A DNA stretch of 64,000 nucleotides from assembly GCA_947471745.1 (NCBI GenBank), contig CANJKZ010000929.1:744001-808000 (forward strand), read 5' to 3'. The translations under genes were made by a program, and so were the position numbers. This stretch comes from Closterium sp. Naga37s-1 (taxonomy: Eukaryota; Streptophyta; Zygnematophyceae; Desmidiales; Closteriaceae). The notes beneath the pieces are model-generated. The model was not told where the DNA came from. It did not search any database and saw nothing but the letters and a program-made list of their open reading frames with translations. This document shows positions 21,201 to 32,400 of the stretch, one piece after another (the stretch's first letter is position 1; the number at the start of each line of letters is the position of its first letter).

Positions 21201-22084
21201 CGTGATCTCTCACCCCTCAGGTGCAGGTGCCCACATCCCCTCTCACCCCTCAGGTGCCCACACTCTCTCTCTCAGCCCTCGTCCTCCCATGCTTTCACCC
21301 CTCAGCTGTCCACACCTTCTGTCAGCTGCCCAATAGCACCTTACAGGTGCTGCCTGCCTGGCATTCGATCTCCTTTCATGATCCCAACCTCATTCCTCTG
21401 GTGCCTAACTCCACCCTTCAGGAGTTTCCGCGTCGCTGCTTGTTGTGCCCTCAGCTGCCCAATTGCACCTTGCCTTAGCCTTTTCTACATCACCAATCCA
21501 AATCTTCCTACACGCTTACAAGTTTTTCCGCGCCCGTATCTTTCCAAGTATCGTGATCCCATATGGTTGCTCTTATTTCCCAGCTCATCTCGCCCCCAAG
21601 TTTCCTTCTCCCTATAACAGCTGGAGTCGGGAGTGCAGGAGGAGCTGGTGAGTGTGTATGTGCCCACCAACCACGTGTACATTGGAGACACCTTCCTCGT
21701 GCCTGAGTCTGACATCATCCGCCCCAACCTCTCCGTGCGAGAAGGCCTCGGTAAGGCTTCTCCCACCATAGCTCAATACAGGGCAGCAATTGAGCTTCAC
21801 ACTGAACTGAACTGCTTTCGTCTGTGTTTTTGTTTCGTTTCTGTATTTGTTTTGGTTTTGTTTTGCGTCATGTGATACGTTTATAAGTCTGCTGCAGCTC
21901 TATGAAGGAGCTTCCATCTTTCATGCAAGAACTGTTATGTCAGCAACGCTGATGGCTTCCATTTCTGTGCTGTGCTGTATTGCTCACTGCAGAAATTGTG
22001 GTCTCGGGGGGGATGTCGATGCCTAAGGTAATCCAGCCCGCATGTAGATCACCAGCAATGAAGGGTATGATTGGGTTCGGTTAA
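18221..22084 (+). CDS. COV1-like: COV1/LCV-like (DUF502) membrane protein, 273 aa, seven exons
   Basis: Exons: 18221-18388, 18708-18760, 19323-19435, 20130-20297, 20606-20703, 21621-21750 and 21993-22084 (stop TAA). All introns are GT-AG and the phases join without a break to 822 nt. The product has a variable Ser-rich start (1-56), HSWATKRFMSG, membrane segment 1 (about 74-96, ILFPIAITFYMTWWFFTF), DGFFSPIY, membrane segment 2 (about 112-141), KHIYSASKQIS (152-162), KEVAILRHPRIGEYAFGFIT, VPTNHVYIGD, IIRPNLSVREGLE and IVVSGGMSMP. This is the conserved order of plant COV1 proteins, which in Arabidopsis act at the trans-Golgi network and affect vascular patterning. The function here is inferred from family only. 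Introns 2 to 5 carry partial copies of neighbouring exons. No other host gene lies nearby. The ATG at 18221 is the first in frame seen. Confidence 0.93.
19032..19322 (+). repeat. Two partial copies of exon 3 in intron 2 of the COV1-like gene
   Basis: Units of about 145 bp begin at 19032 and 19179, and the true exon begins at 19323. Each unit has a pyrimidine tract, AG, about 55 bases of the exon encoding AITFYMTWWFFT, and then intron sequence. The first copy has lost a base and has a TAG in the exon-like part; the second is intact over that part. Neither copy has the exon's second half or its donor site. Confidence 0.9.
19498..19540 (+). repeat. Partial copy of the exon 3 end and donor site in intron 3
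   Basis: GTGTATGGCATCGACATACT followed by GGGTGAGTGG repeats the end of exon 3 and its 5' splice site, 97 bases downstream of the true donor. Use of this second donor would add 97 nt and shift the frame. Confidence 0.85.
19863..20129 (+). repeat. Two partial copies of exon 4 in intron 3 of the COV1-like gene
   Basis: Units start at 19863 and 20001, each preceded by a CCTCACAG acceptor; the true exon starts at 20130. Spacings are 138 and 129 bp. Each carries the part encoding a GLGxIxTIS...VFVSxWVG stretch and then diverges, ending in the shared block TGTCTCATGAA. The true exon continues through the conserved KHIYSASKQIS part. Confidence 0.9.
20485..20530 (+). repeat. Partial copy of the exon 5 start in intron 4
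   Basis: After a CCCTGCAG acceptor, the 46 bases encoding DQNVNAFKEVAILRHP are repeated 121 bases before the true exon 5 (20606). The copy then runs into intron sequence. Confidence 0.9.
20774..20816 (+). repeat. Partial copy of the exon 5 end in intron 5
   Basis: A stretch encoding AFAFITSNVMFE copies the last third of exon 5 (AFGFITSNVTLQ), with substitutions, just downstream of the true exon. Confidence 0.8.
20818..21175 (+). repeat. 33-bp minisatellite made of exon-intron junction sequence
   Basis: About ten to eleven head-to-tail units with period 33 (for example AGGTGCCCAC at 20851 and again at 20884), one unit being 6 bp longer. Each unit contains CTCACTCTCACTCTCCAG|GT followed by GCCCACATTGC, which matches the exon 5 end and start of intron 5 (CCCTCCAG|GTGCCCAC). 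Being a multiple of three, the array is open in one frame (LTLTLQVPTLP repeated). Confidence 0.9.
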
Positions 22085-22735
22085 TTAGTGATACCGTACA
22101 AGCGCTAGTCCGTACACAATCCCTTAGCAGCCAGTACCTGTGATGTATTTCGTGGTCTAAGCTGCCTAGAGATATGCTCGTTCTTATTTTATACATGCGT
22201 TTCTTATATGGTATACTACTTTATCCTACCGATAATCAATCACGGGCATTTCTCGATAGGGTGGATACTGGTTGCATGGTGTAGTGAGATAATAGAAACT
22301 ACCGTTTTATTCTCTATTGGTCAGTGGGACTTACTCTGGTAAGTTTTGCGAGGGCCCCTTTCCGCTTAACAATTTTGAGACCCCAATTTTGAATACAGTA
22401 GTTGTAAACACAATTGCGCGTCAGCTTTTACAGGGCACAATTCGAATTCTGACACGCTGTTGTTTTAGAATCAAATTCTGACACGATATTTGTGTCAGAC
22501 TCGAATTCTGACACTAATCTGACGCGCCGCTCGAGGGGTGTTTTTCGTTACGAATATCAGACCCCCATATTGAGCCGTACACCCTAGAAAAATAGATTGA
22601 TCGTTGATAAATAAGTGTACCCGGGGCCGGAAAAACTCCGGCCACCTAAAAGTTCAAGTTAACATTGTGAAACTGTAGAGAGTCCCCCAGGACCTATATC
22701 CGACAACGAAAATAGGTAGACGAAATTGATGCATG
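22085..22735. other. No gene recognised; 3' flank of the COV1-like gene
   Basis: AT-richer sequence with three AATTCTGACAC repeats (about 22445, 22475 and 22504). It probably includes the 3' UTR at its start, but no canonical AATAAA was seen near the stop codon. Confidence 0.35.
22492..22514. repeat. Perfect 8-bp inverted repeat with 7-base loop
   Basis: GTGTCAGA and TCTGACAC flank CTCGAAT. The right arm is one of three AATTCTGACAC copies nearby. It could be the remains of a small inverted-repeat transposon, but no full element can be delimited. Confidence 0.4.
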
Positions 22736-24655
22736 GGTTTGTACCAGAGGTCTCGTTAGCAGACGAAATTCGTCTGTCCAACTATATTTCTGACTTGTTT
22801 TCTCTTCTTCATACCGTGTGTTGTTTTAGACAAAAAAACCCCAATATCGGCTCTCTCCCTAGTGATATGCAAGCCAAGGTAGCGGCGCAGCTCACCAAGG
22901 TTAGTGCACGTGTTTTTCTTCTGCAGATCGGACTCTACCTCAGCCAGAGCAACCCTGTTTGCTGTAGCAAAGACCAAGTCGTCGACGTGGAGCATCTGCG
23001 AACAAATAGCGACGGGTCGGCGGACAAAAGGCAGAAACCGATGTCAGCCAGAATGGTGCGTAGCGTGTCGTGCCACTCACGGGGCGCCCGGCGGAGACCG
23101 TAGACTGGTCGTCTCCGGCTCCACTGGATCTTAAGAGGGAAAGTGCTAGTGAAGCCAGGAGGACGCCGCAACCAGATCTCCTCGTGTAAGCGGCCCTGTA
23201 GAAAGGTAGTGGAGAAGTCGAGGGAGTGCAGCTCGTAGTTTCGCTGTGCTGCTACGTGAAGTAACACACAAAGAGTAGTCATATTCGGGGTCAGGGCGAA
23301 GGTCCGAAAGAAGTCAACTCCCTCACGCTGACTAAAGCTTCTAGCCACGTAGCGCACATTGAAGACAGACGGTGATCCAGGTGGTCGCTTCACCTTGAAG
23401 ATCCACATGCCATTGACTACGTTAACCCTGGATTGGAGAACTAGGTGCATGTGGATCTCTGAGATGCCATCCCTGAGTCCATGCCGCTATCCACTAAGAG
23501 GCCTACTGCACTGATACTGCCTAACGCTATGTGCAAGGAATCGGAATGTCAAGGGCGTCTAGGTCTCCCACAAAGGAAAGCAGCATGGCACAGGAGAGGG
23601 AGAAGCGGCTGCCAAAAACTCCAGCTCAAACCGCCTGTCCTCTAGGACGTCACAGCGAAGGGCAAGCTCAACCCCGGGAGACAGAGGACGGGTTGGAGGA
23701 GCAGCCAGACGGACAACGTAGAGGCACGTGGGTGCGTGACAAGAGAGCGAGAACACGCGTGACAAAAGGGCGAGCAGCATGGTAGTAGTCGGTGACAGGG
23801 TGAGAGGAGACAGTAAGAGATGACTCAGGAGGTGGCGACACAACAAACACAAGCGGAGCATGGCGAGGGCTAGAACGAACAAGGCAGTGCGAAGGTCGAC
23901 AAAAGGCGACGAAGGACGAGCACGTGGAGGACAACGAGAGGTCCAGTCGTGAGGGAGAACATGAGGAGGTGACTGTGACTGAGGAGGAGAGAAAACAACC
24001 GGAGCGGAGTCCGGAGGAGGAAACCTAGGACCGTACACGGTAGGAGACTGTGAGTGAATAGGAGGAGAGGAGGGATAGCCAAGGGCCCGAGAGCCACTTA
24101 CTGGTGGGAACAGCTGCTGCAAAAGTGGCGGTTGCTGCGACTGCTACTGCTGCTGCTGCTGCGGCTGCTGTTGCTGCTGCTGCTGCTGCAACTGGTGCTG
24201 CTCCTTCTCCTCCTCATGCTGCTCTTGCTGGTCTAACTACTGCAACTTCTGCTTCTCCTGCTCCTACCGCTCCTGCTCCTTGCGCTCAAGCTAGCAAACA
24301 GCCTGGAGACACGTGTCGTAGCGGTGGGGAGGCGCAGTGGGCGCCGCTCCTGCCTCTCCACCTCTAGTCTCCTCAGGACTAGCACCTCCAGTGTCAGCAA
24401 CTCCTGCTCCAGCACCCCTAGAACTAGCAGTTCTAGTGCCAGCACCTCAGCTCCAGCACCCCCAGGATTAGCACCACTAGTGCTAGCACCTCCAGATCGA
24501 GCACTCCCAGAACTAGCACTTCCAGTGCCAGCACCTCCACCTCCAGCAACCTTCGAACGAGCACTGCCAGACCGAGTACCTCCAATGGCCACAACTCCAG
24601 CTCCAACACCCCCTGAGTTCACAGTAACCTGTCGCTGAAGTGTTCGCAGAGGCAT
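22736..24655 (-). mobile_element. Copia fragment I (family of element G), broken
   Basis: Read on the minus strand from right to left: a Gly/Ala-rich linker (about 24650-24240), a poly-Gln tract (about 24220-24120), a Pro-rich part, then reverse transcriptase with NVVNGMWIFKVKRPPGSP, SFSQREGVDFF, LHSLDFSTTFLQG, RRPVYGLRRAPREWHD and LGELRRYLGLHITRERA. The layout and wording match element G more closely than B or C. Only the linker-to-reverse-transcriptase part is present, with several breaks. It meets element D at about 24655. Confidence 0.75.
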
Positions 24656-27600
24656 TCGATACTACAACACCAACATCAGTTTTCCTCCGGACACTCCGAT
24701 CAATTCGATCACACCAACCTCAGAGAATGATCCCATGGTCAACATCTGGGGCGAAACAGTGAATGTCTCACCTGGCTTTGATCTTCTTCCGAGTACACCA
24801 GAGTCTCCCCCCAGTTTTCCCACAAGAAACTATGTCGACCTCTTGCCGTACTCCGGAGATTTTGATCGCATCATTACTCCAAAGATTGCCGGCATCGCGC
24901 GCCAGAGCCTCGAAAACTTCAACACCTGGTACCTCGAGAGCAGCTACGAGCAACACATTGTAGGATCACCAAGATTCATCAGCGACTCAAGGCACGTGCG
25001 ACCACCATGTGGAATCACTGTCGCCAACAACAACCGACTGAAAGCGTACGACACCGGAGAAATTTACCTCGAAGCCATGGACACCCACTTCACCATTCAC
25101 ATCGGAGACCTGTTGGTTGTTCCCGATCTGCAGTACAACCTGCTCTCGTCAGCACAACTCATGAGGTGTGGAGTTGACATTCGAAGCAACTGCAAGGAGA
25201 GAAGATTTGAACTGTTCTACAAGAACACTTACATCGGGAAGGCAGTTGACAACGATGGAGTCTTCGTTTTAAATTTCACGGCGGAAGGCACGACATGCGA
25301 TTCCGAATGGACTCTTCTTCTGAAGACGACTCCCACCGAAGCACCGACTTGGTCCCACCCTAAGGAGATGGACCTTGAGCGACTTGCTTTGGACGGACTT
25401 CTTCGCCTGCGTGCCGTCCCAGCTGCTTCAACCTCCACTAAGATACCATAACTGCAACAATGGAACAGAAGGAGGACAGCGGCAGGCAGCAACTGCAGAA
25501 GCTGACACTGGAGGATGGGGAGCACCCGCTGGAACTAGATGGGGCGTAACAGGACCAGTCTCACCCACCTGGTCCACTCCAACTCCTCAGGTCGGCGCCT
25601 GGGGAGTGCCACAACCACCAGCAGAGGAAGGAGGAGGATGGGGACCACCATCACCACCGGCACGCGTTCCAGCCAAAGGAGGCTGGGGAACCTCCACATC
25701 TCGCAACGAATGGGGGTACCCAGAAGCTCCGGGTCTTCCCCCCGAACCCGTCGCCGAGATAGACCCGTACTGGGCAATGCGTGGCACAAGCTAGGGAGGG
25801 CCACCTCTTCCAGATCAGTACGCTCCTGACACACCAGAAGAAACAAGGAGGAATCATAAGAACAAATTACCTACGAGTTCGGAGGAGCAGTGGAACTATC
25901 CGAACCTACCGAGGAAGCGCCACCGCCAGAGCAAGGACCCCAGTTGATCGAGGTCGCCAGCGATGAGCACCGCTACAACCGCGTTCCAATGGAGGGACTT
26001 CCCACGTCCGAATGGCCTGAAGCAGCATCTTTTCCACAACTGTTGTCATGGGCCATTCAGTCCACGCCGGAGACACGGACGACATCATCGGAATTCTTGA
26101 CGCTGTCTTGAAGGAAAACTCCACCGGAGCCTCTGCAACCGATGTGGACAACGCCACCGACGAAGGACCTGAAGACGGGTAGCAGGACGAAGTGGAAAGG
26201 CACAAATATTACCACAAGACAGTCAGCTACCAACCAGACCCAGAAACCTGGCATCAACGACTCAGACATCCCTCACACGTCACGCTCAAAAACTCCCTCA
26301 AGGCTGGAGTCTTTGACGAAGACGCGTTGATGCTCCCCCGAGGAGGTTCCTTCACAGCAGACTTAGCCGACCCGCCGTGCATGTCCGCCCCACCGCATCG
26401 CTCGCCCACAAGCCCTTTTCTGACTTACCTCATGGCTACGAACGCTACGAACCTCTCGAAAAGGTCTACAACGACTTCATGATTCTCAGCCAGGAAGGGC
26501 TTGACGGCAAAATATACGCGCTACGTCTGGGCTATTAACACCGATTGTCGCTCTCTCGCCTTCGAGTGCTTCATTGCTTGGATGAAACGCGCTGAACGTC
26601 AATCAGGGTGAAGCTGAAGAGTTACCAGACGTACGGAGGAGCGTGGTTATCTCATCTGAGTTCAAGCAGCTCTTCACCAAGAAAGGGATTGAGAACATGG
26701 TGTCCTTGTCCTACGCTCACGAGCAGCAGTGGGTAGCAGAACGGACAAACAGGAGCCTCGCCACGAGAATGAGGGCTCTTATGAAGCTGTCGCCCATCCC
26801 AACCAAGTATTGGCCGTTTGCGATGAATCACGCTGTTCGGTTGCACAACTTGCTATTCTCCTGAAGCCTCGAGAACAACTCGCCTTACAAAACTTGGGCA
26901 GGCAGAAAAGCTGACATGCGTCTTCTTCGAGTGTTCGGCTGTATGGTACAGTACAGGCCACACACGGCAAGGAAAGGAAAGGTCGCTGACCGGGCACGTT
27001 GGGGCATTCATCTCGGGATCGAAAAGGAATACAAGGCGTGGATTGTGCTGGACTACGCGACACACGAAGTGACAAAATCACGTGACTGCATCTTCTACGA
27101 GAAGCTGACTCTGCCACTGTTCAAGGAACATCGCAAAGCTGATAAGGCACCGGAAACGGTTTTCGAGGGGCACCGCAGCTCCACCACGTCACAGGATGCT
27201 GGCAGAAGATGCAGACGCACTGGAAAACACACCATCCGACCCATATCCAAACATCCCCCTTACAAGCCCACTTCAAACTCCAACCTTCATACCTATTCAT
27301 CAATTCGATCCCGATGATACAACCCGTGAAGCCCACAATTACAATAGCACAGCGCGCCGATCTCCAGATGCTGAGTTACCACCAGGCAACTCTTCGCAGG
27401 ACACCATCCGCTCCGGTCATGACAGCGACGACGACGTCGTCAAATTTACCAGCTTCCTCGAGTACGATCGGCTCCACTACGAAAAGACCAACGAAACTGA
27501 CCTCTGCATCCTTGGGCTCGCAGTTGCTGTTCGTCACACCTCCCCCAAGGAACCCATCACCGTTCGCCAAGCCCTGTCTGGTCCCGACAGTGAGAAGGCA

Positions 27601-28017
27601 GCCATGGCAGCAGAAGTTGCGGCGCTGAAGAGTCGCGGAACGTGGAAGCTGGTTCCACGATCATCAGCAAAGGGGAGAAAAATCCCCAGCGGCAAATAGG
27701 TTATCCGAATCAAAACACTCGCGGATGGTTCCATTGACAAGTACAAGGCGAGATGGGTAGTGTGCTGCTTCGAACAAACTCACACGGTGGATTACGATCT
27801 TACCTTCGCGCCCGTCGGAAGACACACCTCCGTGCGCATCCTCATCTGCATCGCCGACGTCAAGCAGCGACCGCTCCGTCTTCGAAGAAAACGACGGCGC
27901 CGTCTGCCTCCTCCAGAGATCTCTTTATGGGATCAAACAAGTGCCTTGTCTATGGCAGCAGTACTTGCAAACCGTTCTCACGGAGCTTGGATTCACTCAG
28001 CTGCCACATGTCCTCGG

Positions 28018-28134
28018 TGTCAGACTTGTATGACTTAGCCTGTGTAGGCTATAGTGGGGTAGCACATATGGGGTACAACACATTTCTAGGTTTGTACTTG
28101 TACCCAACCTTTCCCTTAGTCAACCACTTCCTCG
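28018..28134 (+). repeat. 5' LTR of copia E, about 117 bp
   Basis: TGTCAGACTTGTATGACTTA at the start, GGCTATAGTGGGGTAGCACA inside; identical to 48469-48585. The exact right end and a target repeat could not be fixed. Confidence 0.85.
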
Positions 28135-28289
28135 CTATAGAGCAGGTTCCCTAGTGGGACCGTTTCTTCCTAAGGGCCCACCATTATTTTTTTTTGTTTT
28201 CCTAACCTGCCCGAAGCGCGCCTCGCGCTCTGACCTGCCCTACCCTTTCGCGGCCCCTTAGTGGCCTGCCCTGCTCCTGAGGCCCGTCG

Positions 28290-28720
28290 CGCCCCCCCTC
28301 TTTGCGGCCCCCTTCGAGGCCCCTTAGCGGCCTCCCTTCGCGGCCCCTTCGCAGCCCCTTCTCGGCCCCTTAGCGGCCCCTTCGCGGCCCCTTCGCGGCC
28401 CCTTCACGGCCCCTTCGCGGCACCCTCGCGGCCCCTTCACGGCCCCTTAGCGGCACCTTCGCGGCCCCTTCACGGCCCCTTCACGGCCCCTTAGCGGCCC
28501 CTTCGCGGCCCCTTCGCGGCCCCTTCGCGGCCCCTTCACGGCCCCTTCGCGGCCCCTTCGCGGCCCCTTCACGGCCCCTTCGCGGCCCCCTCGCGGCTCC
28601 CTTCGCGGCCCCTTCGCGGCCCTGCCCTGTCGCCAGTCGCGGCCCCGCCCCTTCGCCAGTCGCGGCCCCGCCCCGTCTCCAGTCGCGGCCCCGCCCCGTC
28701 GCCAGTCGCGGCCCCGCCCC
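28290..28720 (+). repeat. GGCCCC tandem repeats in the leader of copia E
   Basis: About 10- to 11-bp units, GCGGCCCCTTC with variants. The minus strand has GGGG runs every 7 bases or so (GGGGCCGCGAAGGGG), a pattern able to form G-quadruplexes. Confidence 0.85.
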
Positions 28721-28904
28721 GTCACCAGTCGCGGCCCCGCCCCGTTGCCGCTGCCTCGTCGCGACGCCTCAACGGGACCCGCGCGTCGCCCCTGCCTCGT
28801 CGCGACGCCCCTGCGGGACCCGCGAGGCGCGGCTCCTGCGTGTCGCGACGCCCCTGCGGGACCCGCGTGGCGTCACCCCTGCCCGCCGCGGCCCCCTGCC
28901 CTAA

Positions 28905-29420
28905 CCCGCGCCCTGGAGCACCCGCCACTGCAGCAGCCGCCCCTGGAGCAGCCGCCCCTGCAGCAGCCGCCCTTGGAGCAGCCGCCACTGCAGCAGCCGC
29001 CCCTGGAGCAGCCACCCCTGCAGCAGCCGCCCCTGGAGCAGCCGCCCCTGCAGCAGCCGCCCCTGGAGCAGCCACCCCTGCAGCAGCCGCCCCTAGAGCA
29101 GCCGCCCCTGCAGCAGCCGCCCCTGGAGCAGCCGCCCCTGAAGCAGCCGCCCCTGGAGCGGCCGCCACTGCAGCAGCCGCCCCTGGAGCAGCCACCCCTG
29201 CAGCAGCTGCCCCTGGAGCAGCTGCCCCTGCAGCAGCCGCCCCTGGAGCAGCCGCCACTGCAGCGGCCGTCCCTGGAGCAGCCGCCCCTGCAGCAGCCGC
29301 CCCTGGAGCAGCCGCCACTGCAGCCGCCGCCCCTGGAGCAGCCGCCCCTGGAGCAGCAGCCCCTGCAGCAGCCGCCCCTGCAGCAGCCGCCCCTGGAGCA
29401 GCCGCCCCTGCAGCTGCCGC
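28905..29420 (+). repeat. 15/30-bp tandem repeats in the leader of copia E
   Basis: About 17 head-to-tail 30-bp units of GCCCCTGGAGCAGCC and GCCCCTGCAGCAGCC, open in several frames (PLEQP/PLQQP or AAAPGA). No function is assigned. The frames probably reflect composition. Confidence 0.85.
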
Positions 29421-32400
29421 GGAGCCCTCGCCCTACAGTGGTCGCGGCCTCGCCATTGCCGCCGTCGTACGCCTGCCCTTCTCGCCACTGGTGAGCACTG
29501 CCCTACCCGTACTGCTGTTACTGCTGCTCTTGCTGCTACTGCTCTTTCTACTGCTACTGCTACTCCTGGCGTGGCCAGATGCAGCTCCAGCACCGTCCGC
29601 GTGAGTCCCTCGCCCCCCAACAGCTTCGTGAGTGGTACGCTAGTTGGGGTTGTAGGGATGGCCGCGCTGCGACTACTGCTATTGCTACTGCTGCTACTAC
29701 TGCGGCTACCACTGCTCCTGCTGCTCCTGGCGGTGGCCAGATGCAGCTCCAGCGAAGTCCGCGTAAGTCCCTCACGCCCCAGCAGCTTCGTGAGTGGTAC
29801 ACTACTTGGGGTTGTCGGGGTGGCCGTAGTGGGAGTCGTCCTGGAGTGAGTAGTTTGGCAGCTGCGTGTAGTGGCCAGGTGCAGCTGCAGCATCGTCCGT
29901 GCGCGGTCCTTTCACCCCAGCAGCTTCGTGAGTGGTACGCTCAGCGTGACGGGTCACGGGGTACTGCTCGCTGTCCGTACGTCATTCGCACTGGTGCTCG
30001 GACTGGTCAGCCTTGCGGGACGTTTGGTCACGCAGAGTCCCGCTGCTTCGCCCGTCTGAGCGACGCCTGGCGTACGGAGTTTGGCGACGCGGCTGAGCTC
30101 CCCGACTGGGTGGAGCTGCTTAGGCGGAGGGTAGATATCTATACTCTTGACTATGATGCTATCCTCACTGCCATGTATGCATTGCCTACTAGTGATGAGG
30201 GTGACTATTACCTGTGTGTTCCGCCTGACCCGGGCATTGAGACTGCTGCTCTAGGTGCTGGTGAGGCTGCTGCTCTAGGTGCTGGTGAGGCTGCTGCTCT
30301 AGGTGCTAGTGAGTCTGCTGCCCCAGGTGCTGGTGAGTCTGCTCTCTCAGGTACCACGTCGGCTCAGGCCTCCCACACCTTCACCCTTGACTCGGGTGCT
30401 TCCCGTTCCTTCTTTCGAGACCGCACCACACTCACGCCGCTTAGTCGGCCAGTTGCGGTCTCCCTGGCAGACCCCTCTGGGGGTCCTATCCTTGCCCACT
30501 TCTCCACTGTTTTACCGTGTCCGGCGGCCCCTTCTGGCACCCTGTCAGGTCTCTACCTCCCCTCGTTCTCTACGAACTTGGTGAGTGGTGCTGACCTACA
30601 GGATGGGGGGGTTGACCAGTTCACTCCTGCGAGTCAGCGAGTGACCCACTGCACGTGTGCTCGGACGGGCCGACACTTGGCCACGTTTACCCGTCGACCG
30701 GGGTCGAGCCTGTACACACTGACTACTGAGTCTCCTCCGGTCTCTGCGTCTGGTCAGGTAGCTGCGTCGGGTCAGGTGTCTGCTACGGCGTCCAGGTCTG
30801 GTCCTGCGTCTGCCCCCTGCTCGTGTCGTCTCCTGTCTCACCAGACTCTCCTCTGGCACCACCGCCTTGGTCACCCCTCGCTGCCTCGTCTCCGAGGCAT
30901 GGCCTCCCGTGTCCTTGTCTCTGGTCTCCCCCGGTCCCTCCCTCCTCTTCCTCCGGGGCCTGCCCCTACCTGCGTTCCCTGCGTCGAGAGGAGGCAGCGT
31001 GCTGCTCCTCACTCCTCCGAGTTTCCTCCGACAGAGGCTCCGCTGCAGACGCTTCACATGGACGTGTGGGGCCCAGCCCGCGTCCGTGGACAGGGTCACG
31101 AGCGTTACTTCCTGCTGGTGGTTGACGACTACTCGCGTTACACCACAGTCTTCCCCTTGCGCAGCAAGGGTAAGGTCACTGAGGTGTTGATCGACTGGAT
31201 CCGCGCTGCTCGTCTCCAGCTCAGAGAGAGTTTCGGCTCGGACTTTCCTATTCTGCGTCTGCACTCCGACAGAGGCGGTGAGTTTTCCTCTGACCTTCTG
31301 CGAGCCTTCTGTCGTGCACGAGGCATCCGCCAGACGTTCACGCTTTCGGCCTCTCCACAGCAAAATGGGATTGCTGAGCGCCGCATTGGCATGGTCATGG
31401 ACGTCGCTCGTACGTCCATGGTCCATGCGGCTGCCCCCCATTTTCTGTGGCCGTTTGCGGTTCAGTACGCGGCGCATCAGATCAACCTTCAGCCCCGGGT
31501 CTCCATGCCGGAGACCTCCCCTGCTTTGCGGTGGACCGGGAAGGTTGGCGATGCGTCTGCGTTCCGTGTCTGGGGATCTCGGGCGTTTGTTTGCGACTTG
31601 TCTGCGGACAAGCTGTCCCCCCGTGCTGTTCCCTGTGTCTTTCTTGGCTTCCCCCCTGACGCGCCAGGTTGGCAGTTCTACCACCCCACCTCGCGACGTG
31701 TTCTGTCCTCCCAGGACGTCACGTTTGACGAGTCGGTTCCGTACTACCGTCTCTTCCCCTACCGCACTACCTCCCTCCCCCCGCCGCCGCTCTTCCTCGT
31801 GCCAGGTCCCCCCCCGGTAGACCCCCTTCCCCCTCAGGGTCCTGCCCCCTCAGGTGTGTCCCAGGTAGATGCAGTCGAGCCTGTCGAGGTAGCTGTTGAC
31901 TCTGGTGCTGCTAGGGGTGCTGAGCCTGCGGGTGCGGGGTATGGGGGTGCTGAGCCTGCGGGTGCGGGGTCTGGGGGTGCTGAGCCTACGGGTGCGGGGT
32001 CTGGGGGTGCTGAGCTTGGGGGTGCTGACTCTGGGGGTGCTGAGCCTGGGAGTGCTGAGACTTGGGGTGTTGAGACTGGGGGTGCGGAGCCTGGGGGTGC
32101 GGAGCCTGAGGTTGCTGGGCCTGCTCGTGTGGCGTCTGGCGGTACTGGGCCTGGAGGTCCTTCGGGTGCTTCCTCCCGGAGGGAGCTGCTCTCTCCACAG
32201 GAGCTGCGCGAGTGGTTTGCTCGGCGCTGGCGCCGTGCTGCTGGAGCTGGAGGTACTGCTGGTGTTGACGGTTCTACTGCTGCTGAGGGTGCTGGTGCCA
32301 CGGGTCCCGGAGGTGCTCGTACCGGGGGTTCTGGAGCTGCTGGGCCTGCGGGTGCTCCTGGTGCTGGAGCTAGTGGTGCTGCTGGAGTAGGTGCTACTGG

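Noticed and set aside
20328-21617. 429-codon open frame across introns 4 and 5 of the COV1-like gene
   Set aside because: It is open only because of the 33-bp minisatellite and a copied exon start; the reading frame of the true exon 5 joins exon 6 with good splice sites instead.
28012-28017. CCTCG as target repeat of copia E
   Set aside because: CCTCG also occurs at the inner end of both LTRs, so it cannot be told from LTR sequence.
28745-29604. Long Pro/Gln/Leu and Ala/Pro frames in the leader of E
   Set aside because: They follow from 15/30-bp repeats that stay open in several frames; no domain is recognisable.
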